Shown piece by piece: positions 20,738 through 29,690 of a stretch of 36,128 bases of DNA. The notes beneath the pieces are model-generated. The model did no database searches, had not been told where the DNA came from, and saw nothing but the letters and a program-made list of their open reading frames with translations. This stretch comes from a virus. Within the stretch, counting starts at the first letter, position 1. Each line of letters starts with the position of its first letter. The DNA lies in IMG/VR virus record IMGVR_UViG_3300033148_001585, positions 1 to 36,128 of that record; one strand, 5' to 3'. A program made the position numbers and the translations under genes.

Positions 20738-20786
20738 GACATAAAGTTAAGAATTTAACAGAATTGATTAATAACACTTATTTGTT

Positions 20787-20843
20787 ACATGTTTTACAGC
20801 ATGTTGTTATATTGCATATTTCAATAAGTTCGATTTATATTTG
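20787..20843 (+). promoter_or_regulatory. Divergent regulatory region: palindrome S4 and rightward promoter
   Basis: Palindrome ACATGTTTTACAGCATGT (20787-20804) lies between the leftward head operon and the rightward cassette. A perfect TATATTTG (20836-20843) follows after 31 nt on the plus strand, with only ATTG (20811-20814) at the -33 position. On the other side the minus strand has TAACTTTA (20742-20749) near the protease start. One regulator could therefore control both directions. Confidence 0.55.
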
Positions 20844-20868
20844 TGATTATTAACTAATAATAGAGACT

Positions 20869-20976
20869 ATGGAAACACGAGAAGAGAAATTAAGAAACTT
20901 TTTCACTAAAATATTAAAGTGGAGTATATTTGTAATCGTAATATTCGCATGTCTTTGGGCTGCGTTTTTATCTTAA
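20869..20976 (+). CDS. Small single-pass membrane protein, 35 aa
   Basis: Frame METREEKLRNFFTKILKWSI then FVIVIFACLWAAFLS. A charged N-terminal helix precedes one membrane segment (about residues 18-34). First gene of the rightward cassette, 25 nt after the -7 box. The leader GAGACT-ATG lacks a Shine-Dalgarno site. Support is promoter position and cassette continuity. Function unknown. Confidence 0.55.
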   Translation: METREEKLRNFFTKILKWSIFVIVIFACLWAAFLS

Positions 20977-20986
20977 AAATAAAACT

Positions 20987-21202
20987 ATGAGATTAACTAC
21001 TGAGCAATTAGAATATTTACATAGAATTGTGAATAAGGACAGAAAACAAACACCAGTATCATCTAAGGATTTTCACAAAGCATCAATTATTATGGGTGAG
21101 ATCGTCAAAGATATTAAATCTAACTCCTGTTGTTGGTGTCACGGTTCAAAGTCTGTGATGTCATCAAATGGATTTTACATGCCATGTCAATTTTGTAAAT
21201 AA
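20987..21202 (+). CDS. Small zinc-binding protein, 71 aa
   Basis: A helical N-terminus (MRLTTEQLEYLHRIVNKDRK) is followed by a C-terminal zinc knuckle: CCWCHGSKSV then YMPCQFCK (two CxxC pairs). The pattern resembles the DnaJ-type CxxCxG knuckle. It could bind nucleic acid or protein. It starts after AAAATAAAACT-ATG, the leader used repeatedly in this cassette. Confidence 0.7.
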   Translation: MRLTTEQLEYLHRIVNKDRKQTPVSSKDFHKASIIMGEIVKDIKSNSCCWCHGSKSVMSSNGFYMPCQFCK

Positions 21203-21216
21203 TTAAAAATAAAACT

Positions 21217-21375
21217 ATGAAAGAATTTGTATTGTATTTAATAATGTTCGTCATTGCTTTTGTAATGGTTATTACCTTCGCAATCAAAGGAGAAACTAAC
21301 GAAATGTTCACATCACTGGCGTTTGTCTGGATTGGAACATTAGGAATTAAATCAAATAAAAATGTAGAACTATGA
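21217..21375 (+). CDS. Small membrane protein, 52 aa
   Basis: Frame MKEFVLYLIMFVIAFVMVIT then FAIKGETNEMFTSLAFVWIGTLGIKSNKNVEL in two parts. Two hydrophobic segments (about residues 4-23 and 32-44). The start region AACTATGAAA is complementary over 10 nt to the candidate small RNA at 4496-4588. Its stop overlaps the next start (ATGA), so translation is coupled. Confidence 0.65.
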   Translation: MKEFVLYLIMFVIAFVMVITFAIKGETNEMFTSLAFVWIGTLGIKSNKNVEL

Positions 21376-21671
21376 TTAAAAAACTATTAATTAGACTAGT
21401 CTTCAAAGGATTAGAAAGAAAACATTACTTAGAAGCCCTGAAGCTTAAGAGCGGTAAATCAAAAGCCTTACATGCTGCTATATTTCTAGCAGATGAGAAA
21501 CACAACTCAGACGGATTGCGGTATTATGTTCTTGATACATACGGAGTTATCGGAGATTTTACAGTGTTGAACTCTAAAGAAATACATGAATTTAAAAAGC
21601 GTGGTGTAATTAAAAAAGCCTTAAGCTTTGCGGATTTAATTCAGATATCAAGTTATAGAACTAAAGATTAA
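21372..21671 (+). CDS. Hypothetical protein, 99 aa
   Basis: Basic N-terminal helix (MIKKLLIRLVFKGLERKHY), then a small alpha/beta domain (KALHAAIFLADEKHNSDGLRYYVLDTYGVIGDFTVLNS) and a basic C-terminal helix. I do not recognise it; a DNA- or RNA-binding function would fit the charge. It is coupled to the 52-aa gene by a 4-nt overlap. Confidence 0.7.
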   Translation: MIKKLLIRLVFKGLERKHYLEALKLKSGKSKALHAAIFLADEKHNSDGLRYYVLDTYGVIGDFTVLNSKEIHEFKKRGVIKKALSFADLIQISSYRTKD

Positions 21672-21675
21672 AACT

Positions 21676-21879
21676 ATGGAAGGGAAAACTTATTCTCAAG
21701 AAGAGATAAAATCCAAATTCAGAAACGATAAATGTTTGGAATGCCCAGACGGGAACATATACAGAGAAGCTGGTGGTGGATGGGTAAGTAGATATAGCTG
21801 CGACTCTTGCAATACAAGGTATGAATTCCAAGAGTCTGATATGGGACAAACGCTGCCAAGGTTAGAATCAAACGCTTAA
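21676..21879 (+). CDS. Small zinc-ribbon protein, 67 aa
   Basis: The zinc ribbon is formed by CLECPDGNIY and, 20 residues later, CDSCNTRYEF, giving two CxxC pairs about 22 residues apart. The flanks are charged. Last gene of the rightward cassette, followed within 12 nt by a strong terminator. Confidence 0.7.
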   Translation: MEGKTYSQEEIKSKFRNDKCLECPDGNIYREAGGGWVSRYSCDSCNTRYEFQESDMGQTLPRLESNA

Positions 21880-21890
21880 TTAAAAACAAG

Positions 21891-21919
21891 AAAGCCACCT
21901 TAGCAAGTGGCTTTTTTTT
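21891..21919 (+). terminator. Bidirectional terminator between convergent units
   Basis: 8-bp stem AAAGCCAC / GTGGCTTT (21891-21898 with 21907-21914), 8-nt loop, followed by a T run on the plus strand. On the minus strand the hairpin is followed by TTTCTTGTTTTT-type sequence, so it can also stop the leftward tail transcript, whose last gene ends at 21918. Confidence 0.9.
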
Positions 21920-22151
21920 ATTCCTCCATAAACTTAATGGCTCTTTTAATTGTCATTTCGCACACGTCATACTCTTCTGACGTGTTTCTGATTGACTCGC
22001 TTTTAAGTTTTGTTTTCTTAAAATCAGAGAGGAAATATTCATAGTACACCTTTTTATCTAGAATTGATAAAGGCAATAGTCCCTTTTTAATAAGCGAAAG
22101 GAACTCAACACTATTCTCTATGCGTACTATTAATTCGTGGTTGTTTTCCAT
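21918..22151 (-). CDS. Small protein with HTH-like end, 77 aa
   Basis: Helical protein (MENNHELIVRIENSVEFLSLIKKGLLPLSI). The C-terminal part (RNTSEEYDVCEMTIKRAIKFMEE) looks like a helix-turn-helix (EYDVCEMTIKRAIKF). It overlaps the upstream zinc-ribbon gene by 22 nt and is the last gene of the tail operon. Its position behind the tape measure is shared by no obvious tail gene, so a regulatory role is conceivable. Confidence 0.6.
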   Translation of the reverse strand: MENNHELIVRIENSVEFLSLIKKGLLPLSILDKKVYYEYFLSDFKKTKLKSESIRNTSEEYDVCEMTIKRAIKFMEE

Positions 22152-22381
22152 TTATAACACATGTCAGTTGAACGTATTTTACTTACTAAAGGACAGCCGC
22201 AATCAGTACAAACGAATCCTTTAACCTCTTCTAATTCTTCTTTGTCTGAGAAGTCCCAAAACTTTGAATACTTCTTTCTATGACAAGCCGAACAAATTTG
22301 AGCGCGTCTTTCGTGTTCACTATTTGTAAACCCGCGTAACACCTTAGACCACGCTCTTAATATTTGTATTGGATTTGCCAT
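22130..22381 (-). CDS. Zinc-binding protein, 83 aa
   Basis: MANPIQILRAWSKVLRGFTN and then a four-cysteine zinc site, CSACHRKKYSKFWD ... FVCTDCGCPLVSKIRS, with a further Cys later. I start at ATG 22381; an in-frame start at 22396 (MYLWV) is possible. TATCTTTG lies a few bases upstream of the start but without a -33 box. Comparable small zinc proteins accompany tape-measure genes in Bacteroidota phages, with unknown roles. Confidence 0.65.
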   Translation of the reverse strand: MANPIQILRAWSKVLRGFTNSEHERRAQICSACHRKKYSKFWDFSDKEELEEVKGFVCTDCGCPLVSKIRSTDMCYKWKTTTN

Positions 22382-22404
22382 TACCCAAAGATACAAAACA
22401 TTAT

Positions 22405-24825
22405 TTAAATATTCGCCCCGTCTACTATTTCAACTTGTAAGGCTTGAGCGTTACTTATATCTGATTCAATTGCAACTATCTTAATCGCGTTCACTTTGTC
22501 GGCTATCACTTCCGCGAATTCATCCATATTAATCTGGGCCGCTTGTGTTTGTGCTGGAAGATTAGCACCTCCAACTTGACCACCTGTTTGGAACCCAGGA
22601 ACACCAATAGACTTAAAGAAAGCTGAACCGCCTGCCCTTGCTTGCTGCGTTGGATTTAAGATCATTTCTTCTGATCCTATTGTTACGAGGTCATGAGTTC
22701 CGTCAACAGATGCTAAAATATTATCCCCTCCACGCTGGGTTGGTATATTACTCCCTTTGATTACTCCACCAGTACCTGTTGGGACTTGGACTTGTCCACC
22801 TTCATAGAAAGCGTTATCAACTCCTTTTATACTTCTAACAGCTCCTAATCCAGAAGCTAAAACAGTTGCAGTGCTCACAACCTTTGCGGCCGTTGCGATT
22901 GGCTCAGGCAATACAGAAGGTGTTTTCCAGACTTCTGTGATACCCTGAAAGGTGTTTACTGTAGCTTGTGCAATACCAGCCGCTTTCCCTGCTGCTGAAT
23001 TCTTGCCTAATAACTCTTGAGTTTGTCCGAATGTATTTGAAAGAATAGAAAGCTTTTGTTTTTGTAATATAAACTCTCGCTTTAATTCATCCTTTCTTAT
23101 CTTCTCCTTTTTCTTATCAACTGTTATTTCTGCGATGATCTCCTTCTCTGTGAATCCATCTCTTATAGCTTGCAGTTTCGTTTCTTGAACGGTCAACATT
23201 AAAGCTTCTAATTGATCCTTTTGTGTTTGATCTATCTCTAATTGTTCGAGTTCTGCTTGCTGATCTTCAAAGTCTTGCTCTTGTTTTAATATCGCTTTCT
23301 CTTCGTCCGTTACTGCGTTCTCTAAATCTATTTGATTTTGCAATTCACGCTTTTGGTTCGCGAAATTTTCGATTCGTTTTAATTCTTCCTCATCTGCTTT
23401 GGTTTTATCTTCACCTTTTTTCTTCTCTAAAGCTTGATCTTCTTTTAATACTGCATTCTTAGCTCCTAGAAATCTAAGCTCTGTTGCTTTCTGTCTTGTG
23501 TCAGCTGCAATAGCTTCAGCTTTTAATTCATTTAATTTCTTAAGATCTTCACGTCCTGAATCATTGAGCGACTGAGTCAATTCCTCTTCCTCTATTCTTA
23601 AGTTAATTATATCTTTTTGAGCGTCTGCTAATTCTCTTGAAAGTCGTAGAGCTTCGTCTGCTGCTTCATTTCTCTGCGTTGCTGTTAGTGCCGTATCTTT
23701 AGCAAGCAATTCTTGCTCTTTGATTTGGTCTGTAAGCCTAGCTCTAGTTAACACTAAGTTAGCTTCGTTTTTTTCTATTTCAATTTGAAGCCTTACTATT
23801 TCTTTTTGTGCGTCCGCTGCATCTTTTATTCTTTGAACTGATTTTTTCCTAATATCATTTAATGCTTCATCTTTTTTTGCTAAACTTTCTGATGCTCTCT
23901 CGATATCCTTTGTTCTCTCTGCTATCCTAGCTGTTATCTCGCTAGCCTCTTCTATATTCCCGCTTAACTTCGCCCAGCCTAAACGAATGAAATCAATACC
24001 TTTCAAGATTGAGCCTGATACTACTGTCCAACGATCACCGAGCTGACCGAATATATTAGTCGATATATCCTGAATAATTCCGATGATACCTTGAAACGCT
24101 CCCTTAATTGGTGCTAACGCTTTACTAATCTTATCCGCACCTTTCTGCGTACTTGAGAAAGCTGCAATTAACGCCCCTAATGCTACCACAATAGCACCTA
24201 CACCAGTTGATATTAGCGCAATTCTAAAGCCTTTTAGAGCTGTTGATGATGTAGTTGTGGCTGCTGTCGATGCTTTTAGGGCTGCTTTCTGTGCTTTCAG
24301 CCCATCTATAAACGAACCAACCTGAGGGAAAGCCCTCTTTATTGCCGCTTCGTAGCCTCCAACGCCTAACCTAGCCTTTCCTTGCTCGCTCGCATTCTCT
24401 TTTAATAGCTTATTATTCTTATCTATCTTAGCATTTATCTGCTCTACTTGCTTTCGTCCCTTCTCGGTGGTTGAGCTTACCTCTTTTCGAATCGCTAACA
24501 GCTTTTTATTACTGGCCGTTGCTTGATTCTCTGTCTTAATCTCTTTGTTTATCTCATTAGTTAACGCTTTATCTGCTGCAACTTGTTTATTAGTGGCATC
24601 CGTAACCGCTGCAAGCGTATTTTTCTGAGCGTTGTAAGTTGCTTTTAGGTTCTTTAATGCTGCTTCATTCTTAACTTGCTGCACAGTCGTATCTTCGGTA
24701 CTTTTCTTAAGCTCCTTTTGAGATGCGTTCATAGCATCAATCGCTTTCTTAGTCTCCACTGCTGACTTAGTAAGCGCATCGGTGTTAATATCTAATTCAG
24801 CTATTGTTATTTGTTCTGTTGCCAT
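22405..24825 (-). CDS. Tail tape measure protein
   Basis: 806 aa; sets tail length and is ejected with DNA. The first 170 residues and 300-630 are Lys/Glu/Ala-rich coiled coil. A hydrophobic membrane-like stretch (about residues 195-225, containing ALISTGVGAIVVALGALIAAF) separates them. The C-terminal part is Gly/Ala-rich with a second hydrophobic patch (IATAAKVVSTATVLASGLGAV) and FQTGGQVGGANL repeats. I start at ATG 24825 (MATEQITIAELD), which leaves 10 nt after the previous stop; the upstream in-frame ATG at 24852 would overlap it. Two transmembrane-like segments are usual for this family. It ends the tail gene series. Confidence 0.88.
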   Translation of the reverse strand: MATEQITIAELDINTDALTKSAVETKKAIDAMNASQKELKKSTEDTTVQQVKNEAALKNLKATYNAQKNTLAAVTDATNKQVAADKALTNEINKEIKTENQATASNKKLLAIRKEVSSTTEKGRKQVEQINAKIDKNNKLLKENASEQGKARLGVGGYEAAIKRAFPQVGSFIDGLKAQKAALKASTAATTTSSTALKGFRIALISTGVGAIVVALGALIAAFSSTQKGADKISKALAPIKGAFQGIIGIIQDISTNIFGQLGDRWTVVSGSILKGIDFIRLGWAKLSGNIEEASEITARIAERTKDIERASESLAKKDEALNDIRKKSVQRIKDAADAQKEIVRLQIEIEKNEANLVLTRARLTDQIKEQELLAKDTALTATQRNEAADEALRLSRELADAQKDIINLRIEEEELTQSLNDSGREDLKKLNELKAEAIAADTRQKATELRFLGAKNAVLKEDQALEKKKGEDKTKADEEELKRIENFANQKRELQNQIDLENAVTDEEKAILKQEQDFEDQQAELEQLEIDQTQKDQLEALMLTVQETKLQAIRDGFTEKEIIAEITVDKKKEKIRKDELKREFILQKQKLSILSNTFGQTQELLGKNSAAGKAAGIAQATVNTFQGITEVWKTPSVLPEPIATAAKVVSTATVLASGLGAVRSIKGVDNAFYEGGQVQVPTGTGGVIKGSNIPTQRGGDNILASVDGTHDLVTIGSEEMILNPTQQARAGGSAFFKSIGVPGFQTGGQVGGANLPAQTQAAQINMDEFAEVIADKVNAIKIVAIESDISNAQALQVEIVDGANI

Positions 24826-24835
24826 AGTAATATTA

Positions 24836-26641
24836 TTAAGTGCTAGCCCCAACCTGTACGAATTCGCACACAGTTAATTTATTCTTTTTAAAATTAATAA
24901 CTTTATTCAGATAATAATATCTGCCTAGTTGGTTAAAGTATTTAAGCTTAAAAAAGTCTAGATTGTAAATATCTATCAAGCTTAGATCAAGCTCAAGTTT
25001 TAACATCCTGTAATCATTAAGCATCGCTGTAAATTCGACATAGTTATTGTCGACTTCCTCCTGGTATTGGACAGGAGGAAAGTCTAAATGAGGTACTACT
25101 CCCGTAAATTCGAGAGCCCCAGGGAAAGCATTATTAAATCTATATTGAATAGTCTCATTTACATCTTCCCTTTCGAATATTCTAAGGCCATCAGTGTTAG
25201 GGCTTATAAGTACATCATGTAATGTCCAATGATCTAATGAATATAATCCGAAAGACAATACGCTGGCTTTGAAAAGTGATGTAATTACAGTCTTTTCCTT
25301 CTTTAGATTAACATCATTTACAAGCATCTCTCCATCAGCGAAGGTTTCTACTACGTTATTGGCACTATCCCCGTAGATATATTTAAAAATATTCGATTGA
25401 CCGTATTTAGATTTATATTCTTCGCCATTAAACCTTGAGTATTTACCCGACCAATCCTCAGCGTTCACTCTATCCGGTAATAAGTCAGCCATACGCTTGA
25501 ACTCAAAAGTGTTACTATTGCGGACCTTTCTAAATATAAGCCCGTAGCGTTGCATCACCTCCTTGATAAAATCTATTTGTCTAGTTTCACCTATCAATGT
25601 CTCTATATTTATTGGGATGCGAGTAGTATCTTCGTCTATCGTGGTTATATAGTTCGTGGTGAAGGATACTGACTTCACAGGAGCCGTTCCGTCTGATAGA
25701 ACCTCTATTTTAATCTCTATCAAGTCACCTATATTAACATCCAAATCGAAGGCTTCTAAGATGGTAGCTGCTGGGGTTGTACCTAATGCGGCACTATCTA
25801 CCTCTATAGTATTTACAAAAATAACAAGTCTTGGATTAGAACCCTTCGAAAGTGTCCAATCTCCGTCTGCGATTATTTTATGAGTACCATCGCCCGTAGT
25901 TGTGTATGAGTCTTTTAAGTAGAGGTGTATCTGTGATAGCTCCGGTCCTTCCGTAACCGCTGCATCCCCTGAATTATCCCTTGAATACTTCTCCTCTTCC
26001 CCGCCTATAGTTGTCCTATCATAACCTGTATTCATCGAGACAAGCCGCTTTAAGTAGTTAGTATCAGAGAAAAAGGAGCCTGTTACAGAGTAGCCTTTCT
26101 GATAGAATATAATATTAAACAAGGTATGCAGATAAAAAGATACATTCTGAAGATCTACGTTTATCAGGCTTGTACTCGCTGCCGCGTAGAATTTACCCAA
26201 CGCGTATATGTAGCCATCTGTTTTAGAAAAAGAATTGAGCCATATCTTATTAGTTAGGTCGTGATTATAGGCTGAGAAATCTAGATCCTCTAACTTGCTA
26301 TTTCCTAGTAAGTCGGACATTGAAATAACACCATCATAGATCACTAAGTTATAAAAAGAGTCTGTCTTTTTAATCACACCCTTACCATCTGTTATCTGCT
26401 CTATACCGTCTACCACGTATTTTACTACAATATTCTCGTAAGGTAATCGAGTAGTACTCCCAGCTATGCCTAACATTTCAAAGATCCGAATATTGTTTGA
26501 TGTTCTAGGTATCTTAATATTATTGGAGTAATTAGCTTGCCTATCCACAACCTCAGCCACATCATTAATCTGCTTTGTTTGCGAAACAACTCTATCAGGT
26601 AAGTCAATTAATTGATCGTTAATGTAAAGTTGTTCAGACAT
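24836..26641 (-). CDS. Probable baseplate or tail-tip protein, 601 aa
   Basis: Large beta-rich virion protein: MSEQLYINDQLIDLPDRVV, then NNIKIPRTSNNIRIFEMLG, and a late part with ETRQIDFIKEVMQRYGLIFRKV and EFKRMADLLPDRV. The latter (MQRYGLIFR and EFKRM) is typical of Bacteroidota phage tail-hub-like proteins that sit between tape measure and fibre genes. I cannot separate distal tail from hub functions. It has no hydrolase motif. It is 1 nt from the upstream gene and part of the tail operon. Confidence 0.65.
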   Translation of the reverse strand: MSEQLYINDQLIDLPDRVVSQTKQINDVAEVVDRQANYSNNIKIPRTSNNIRIFEMLGIAGSTTRLPYENIVVKYVVDGIEQITDGKGVIKKTDSFYNLVIYDGVISMSDLLGNSKLEDLDFSAYNHDLTNKIWLNSFSKTDGYIYALGKFYAAASTSLINVDLQNVSFYLHTLFNIIFYQKGYSVTGSFFSDTNYLKRLVSMNTGYDRTTIGGEEEKYSRDNSGDAAVTEGPELSQIHLYLKDSYTTTGDGTHKIIADGDWTLSKGSNPRLVIFVNTIEVDSAALGTTPAATILEAFDLDVNIGDLIEIKIEVLSDGTAPVKSVSFTTNYITTIDEDTTRIPINIETLIGETRQIDFIKEVMQRYGLIFRKVRNSNTFEFKRMADLLPDRVNAEDWSGKYSRFNGEEYKSKYGQSNIFKYIYGDSANNVVETFADGEMLVNDVNLKKEKTVITSLFKASVLSFGLYSLDHWTLHDVLISPNTDGLRIFEREDVNETIQYRFNNAFPGALEFTGVVPHLDFPPVQYQEEVDNNYVEFTAMLNDYRMLKLELDLSLIDIYNLDFFKLKYFNQLGRYYYLNKVINFKKNKLTVCEFVQVGAST

Positions 26642-26642
26642 A

Positions 26643-27782
26643 TTATAATTTCATTGTATAACGTTGTGGTAGTTCGAATTGTAGCTTATAATTTGCTGGC
26701 ATTCTCTTGTAATCAGTCTTTGTATTTCTACCAGATTTAAGCTCTAGGGCTAACCAGCTAACATCCGTAACCTGCGATAATCTAATCCCTGTAAAGTAAT
26801 AAACTTTTGGACTATCGTATATACCGTTTAAGACTTCCTGATCTTCTGGGCTTACATTCTTACTGATTAGTGTTAAAGTGTCTTGAGATGTTTTCCCAAG
26901 ATTAAAGGATGGGCTTGTAGTCTCTGACACATCGTCAAAATCATTACTAACTTCACCTAGGTCTTTGGTCTTATTATCTCGCTTATGAATACAATTAAAC
27001 AACCAGTGATTCCATTCACCATATTGATTCAGCCATTTCATATACTGCCCCTCGATAGATGGAACTTTGAAAACATTTACAAAGATAATATCAACGCCTC
27101 TCGTTATTTTCAATTCATTCAAGCCATCAACAAGAGGCAAGTAATCATCTATCGTTATGGTTGTGCGACCATCTGAAAAGAATAATCTATTTACTATATT
27201 AGGCAGGTTGAAATCATGGCTTAATGCGTTGGTCTGATTTAGTACGGTTGTTAATCCTGGATTATCTAAAAGTAAGGCAATATCAAACGGGTAGCCCTCA
27301 AAATATGTGACATTGTAAATATTCGTAGCTGCCTTTTGAAATGGTGAAAGCATGTACATATTGTTTCCACTTACAACCGTTCCTGCTTTGTTCTGCTCTA
27401 GCTGTTCAACGCTCTTTAAAAACTTGTAAGTCTCGCTTGTGTTCTCTGTTGAATCGTCACTGAGTGTAATTGTATAACTTACTAATTGAGATAGGAACGT
27501 GTTTGCCGTATCATCATAAACATGGCTCGTGTCGTCACCTAAAATTAAAGTCGGTAATATCTCATCTTGAAAGTTATTCGGATTAATAAGAACGCGTAAC
27601 ACCTCTTTAAAATTAAACCTAAAGACGTTATCAATAGGTGTTATCTGGAAAGGCAGGGCACCTATTACGATATCGCACTTAACCGAATCTAATACATTGT
27701 CAGAACTAAACTCAACTACATTGTTATTGTAGGCGTTTAGGAAGTCTGTGGTGCTTAATGCTTTTGTGAATGTTATTGCCAT
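26643..27782 (-). CDS. Tail-associated structural protein, 379 aa
   Basis: Mostly beta, with PFQITPIDNVFRFNFKEVLRVLINPNNFQDEI near the N-terminus and YRMLPANYKLQFELP-like material (KRMPANYKLQFELPQRYTMKL) at the C-terminus. It belongs to the Bacteroidota phage tail set without an assigned function. Located between the SGNH fibre gene and the 601-aa tail protein, so distal tail or baseplate is likely. Confidence 0.65.
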   Translation of the reverse strand: MAITFTKALSTTDFLNAYNNNVVEFSSDNVLDSVKCDIVIGALPFQITPIDNVFRFNFKEVLRVLINPNNFQDEILPTLILGDDTSHVYDDTANTFLSQLVSYTITLSDDSTENTSETYKFLKSVEQLEQNKAGTVVSGNNMYMLSPFQKAATNIYNVTYFEGYPFDIALLLDNPGLTTVLNQTNALSHDFNLPNIVNRLFFSDGRTTITIDDYLPLVDGLNELKITRGVDIIFVNVFKVPSIEGQYMKWLNQYGEWNHWLFNCIHKRDNKTKDLGEVSNDFDDVSETTSPSFNLGKTSQDTLTLISKNVSPEDQEVLNGIYDSPKVYYFTGIRLSQVTDVSWLALELKSGRNTKTDYKRMPANYKLQFELPQRYTMKL

Positions 27783-27794
27783 ATTGTAAATTTA

Positions 27795-29690
27795 TTAGTC
27801 GATAGGGTTTATCTTCTCAAACTCACCTATTACAACAGAGGCAATTCTTCGACCTCCAAAATCATTAGGATGAACAAATTTCCCATCATTAACTACATAG
27901 GTGTCTATATTTACATAATTCCAACCACAACCGCTTGCCGTGTCGATAACGGGCAATCCCCATTTAAAGCCAATCTCTTTTATAGCGTTTGAATAGTCGT
28001 ATATTGATAACCCCAATGTGTTTAAAGATGACGCTTCAATTTGTACAGTTGAAATTAACGAATAAGGCGGTGTTTGTAATATGATTTTTTTAGTTGAAAA
28101 CCTAGTTGTTAGGTTTTCACACATCACATTCAAGGCTCCGTAAAACTCATTTACATCAGATGAGCTTATTGATCCTAATACAACATCATGAGTCCAGTCA
28201 TTAGTTCCACCCATTACAGAAATAACGTCACTATTTATATTAATATCGTTTATTCTTGCATCACTATTCATGCCGCCAACGCCACTAATCCAAGAGCCGC
28301 CTACTCCTTTGTTTTCGAACTGCAAGCCTAGTTTTCTGTACACGTACTTTTGCCAAGAAGCCAACTCGGTGACACTATCACCCATTGTAGACCATAATAA
28401 ACCATTGTAAGGGCTTTGATTGTCTGTAATGGCGTAATCGTAAAATGATTTATAGAATGTAAACTGTGTGTTTTGCTCTAACTGTAAAGTGTGTTCTTTG
28501 TCTGTTTGCGATTGCACCCTAATATATTTAGCATTTACAGGGCTTACAAGAGGGTATCCTGTATTTGTTCCAGATATATAAACTTTATCCGCATCAAACC
28601 AAGACATCGAATTCGATATATCCCCACTTAAGAAATAAGACAAGCTACCATCTACTTCGATGAAATCAGAAACACTGTATACTGGATTAGCAAATAATGC
28701 CCCATTAGCGGGGTTTATTGAATGTCCGAGAGTGACTGTTTTTTTATTGTATAGATTTATAGTTGTATCATAGACAATATCAGCTATAACCTCAGGCATT
28801 TCATTCAAGAATCCGATTAGGTTTTCTGGCTTTATAGATTCGATATAACTTTCATATTCTGTTGAAACTAGCCCGAGTTCTAACTGAAAAGTGTCTTTCT
28901 CTGATAATGGCGTATAAGAAGAAACAACAAACGCTACACCCGCAGGAACTAGAAAAGTTATTGTATTACCATCAGACCCACCCGCCACTACATTTTTATC
29001 AGAATCATAAAAACAATGGAAGCGGATTGCATGATTAACCGTATAAGATTCGCCCTCGATAACAGGGATAAATTCAGATTGATTATAAGCGGGATTAGCT
29101 GAAACAGTACCATCAGCAAAAGTTCGATATCCGTCTAGTGACGCATCCTTGTTATATTTGTTTTTTCCTATCTCTAAATCAGCTTTATATCTTATAGAAT
29201 CAAAAATCTTTCCTCCCTCTACAGCTTCTACCTCGCCCTCCACGACACTGCCAAGGAATAAAGAAAAGTCTTTTACGTAGCCCCCCCCATCCCAATGGTA
29301 GTAACCATTTAGCGAGTTCGCGGGATCGTTTGATACTTTGTAGGAAACTAAGAGGGCTCCTGTTACAGGTAAGCTCGCTAAAGTCTCATACACATGTACG
29401 CCCGTGACTTGATTCTCTTCTAGGTTGTCAAGCCTAGCGCCGAAAGCCTGCTGATAGGATGTGAATAGAACACCTATTAAAGCTGATTGTAATAATGCAG
29501 CACTGGCATAACTCGCCCCGTTTACCGTGTAATCAGAATAAATAGTATTCTTTTGCAATACTATCTTAGAGTCGTACACATTAGATATACTAACAAGATC
29601 GTTAGAAACTAAACTTTGAAAATTCTTTTCGTATACGATCCCATTTAATGAGAAAATTAAATCCGATACATTTACTATTACTACTGCCAT
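27795..29690 (-). CDS. Tail fibre with SGNH/GDSL esterase domain
   Basis: 631 aa. The N-terminal part (1-170) is a probable attachment region. Two related beta-sandwich modules follow (about 176-290 and 313-415; each begins with N.YNK and contains ANP.Y..S.FI.V and an FYDSDK/FDADK strand) and resemble carbohydrate-binding folds. The C-terminal SGNH hydrolase has block I GDSVT (Ser439), a Gly block near GVGGSW (463-467), GTND (Asn497) and the block V FVHPND (His607). It probably deacetylates surface polysaccharide during adsorption. It overlaps the upstream tail-completion gene by one base. A G8 run codes for residues 135-137. Confidence 0.88.
   Translation of the reverse strand: MAVVIVNVSDLIFSLNGIVYEKNFQSLVSNDLVSISNVYDSKIVLQKNTIYSDYTVNGASYASAALLQSALIGVLFTSYQQAFGARLDNLEENQVTGVHVYETLASLPVTGALLVSYKVSNDPANSLNGYYHWDGGGYVKDFSLFLGSVVEGEVEAVEGGKIFDSIRYKADLEIGKNKYNKDASLDGYRTFADGTVSANPAYNQSEFIPVIEGESYTVNHAIRFHCFYDSDKNVVAGGSDGNTITFLVPAGVAFVVSSYTPLSEKDTFQLELGLVSTEYESYIESIKPENLIGFLNEMPEVIADIVYDTTINLYNKKTVTLGHSINPANGALFANPVYSVSDFIEVDGSLSYFLSGDISNSMSWFDADKVYISGTNTGYPLVSPVNAKYIRVQSQTDKEHTLQLEQNTQFTFYKSFYDYAITDNQSPYNGLLWSTMGDSVTELASWQKYVYRKLGLQFENKGVGGSWISGVGGMNSDARINDININSDVISVMGGTNDWTHDVVLGSISSSDVNEFYGALNVMCENLTTRFSTKKIILQTPPYSLISTVQIEASSLNTLGLSIYDYSNAIKEIGFKWGLPVIDTASGCGWNYVNIDTYVVNDGKFVHPNDFGGRRIASVVIGEFEKINPID
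29281..29288. repeat. G8 homopolymer in the fibre gene
   Basis: Eight C on the plus strand (G8 in the coding strand), encoding the Gly-Gly-Gly of YHWDGGGYVKD. In such an AT-rich genome this is a striking run, and homopolymers of this length are prone to slippage. Confidence 0.85.

Noticed and set aside
22371-22400. TATCTTTG as a promoter for the 83-aa gene at 22381
   Set aside because: No TTTG at about 20 nt and the box lies only a few bases from the start codon; more likely a chance match.
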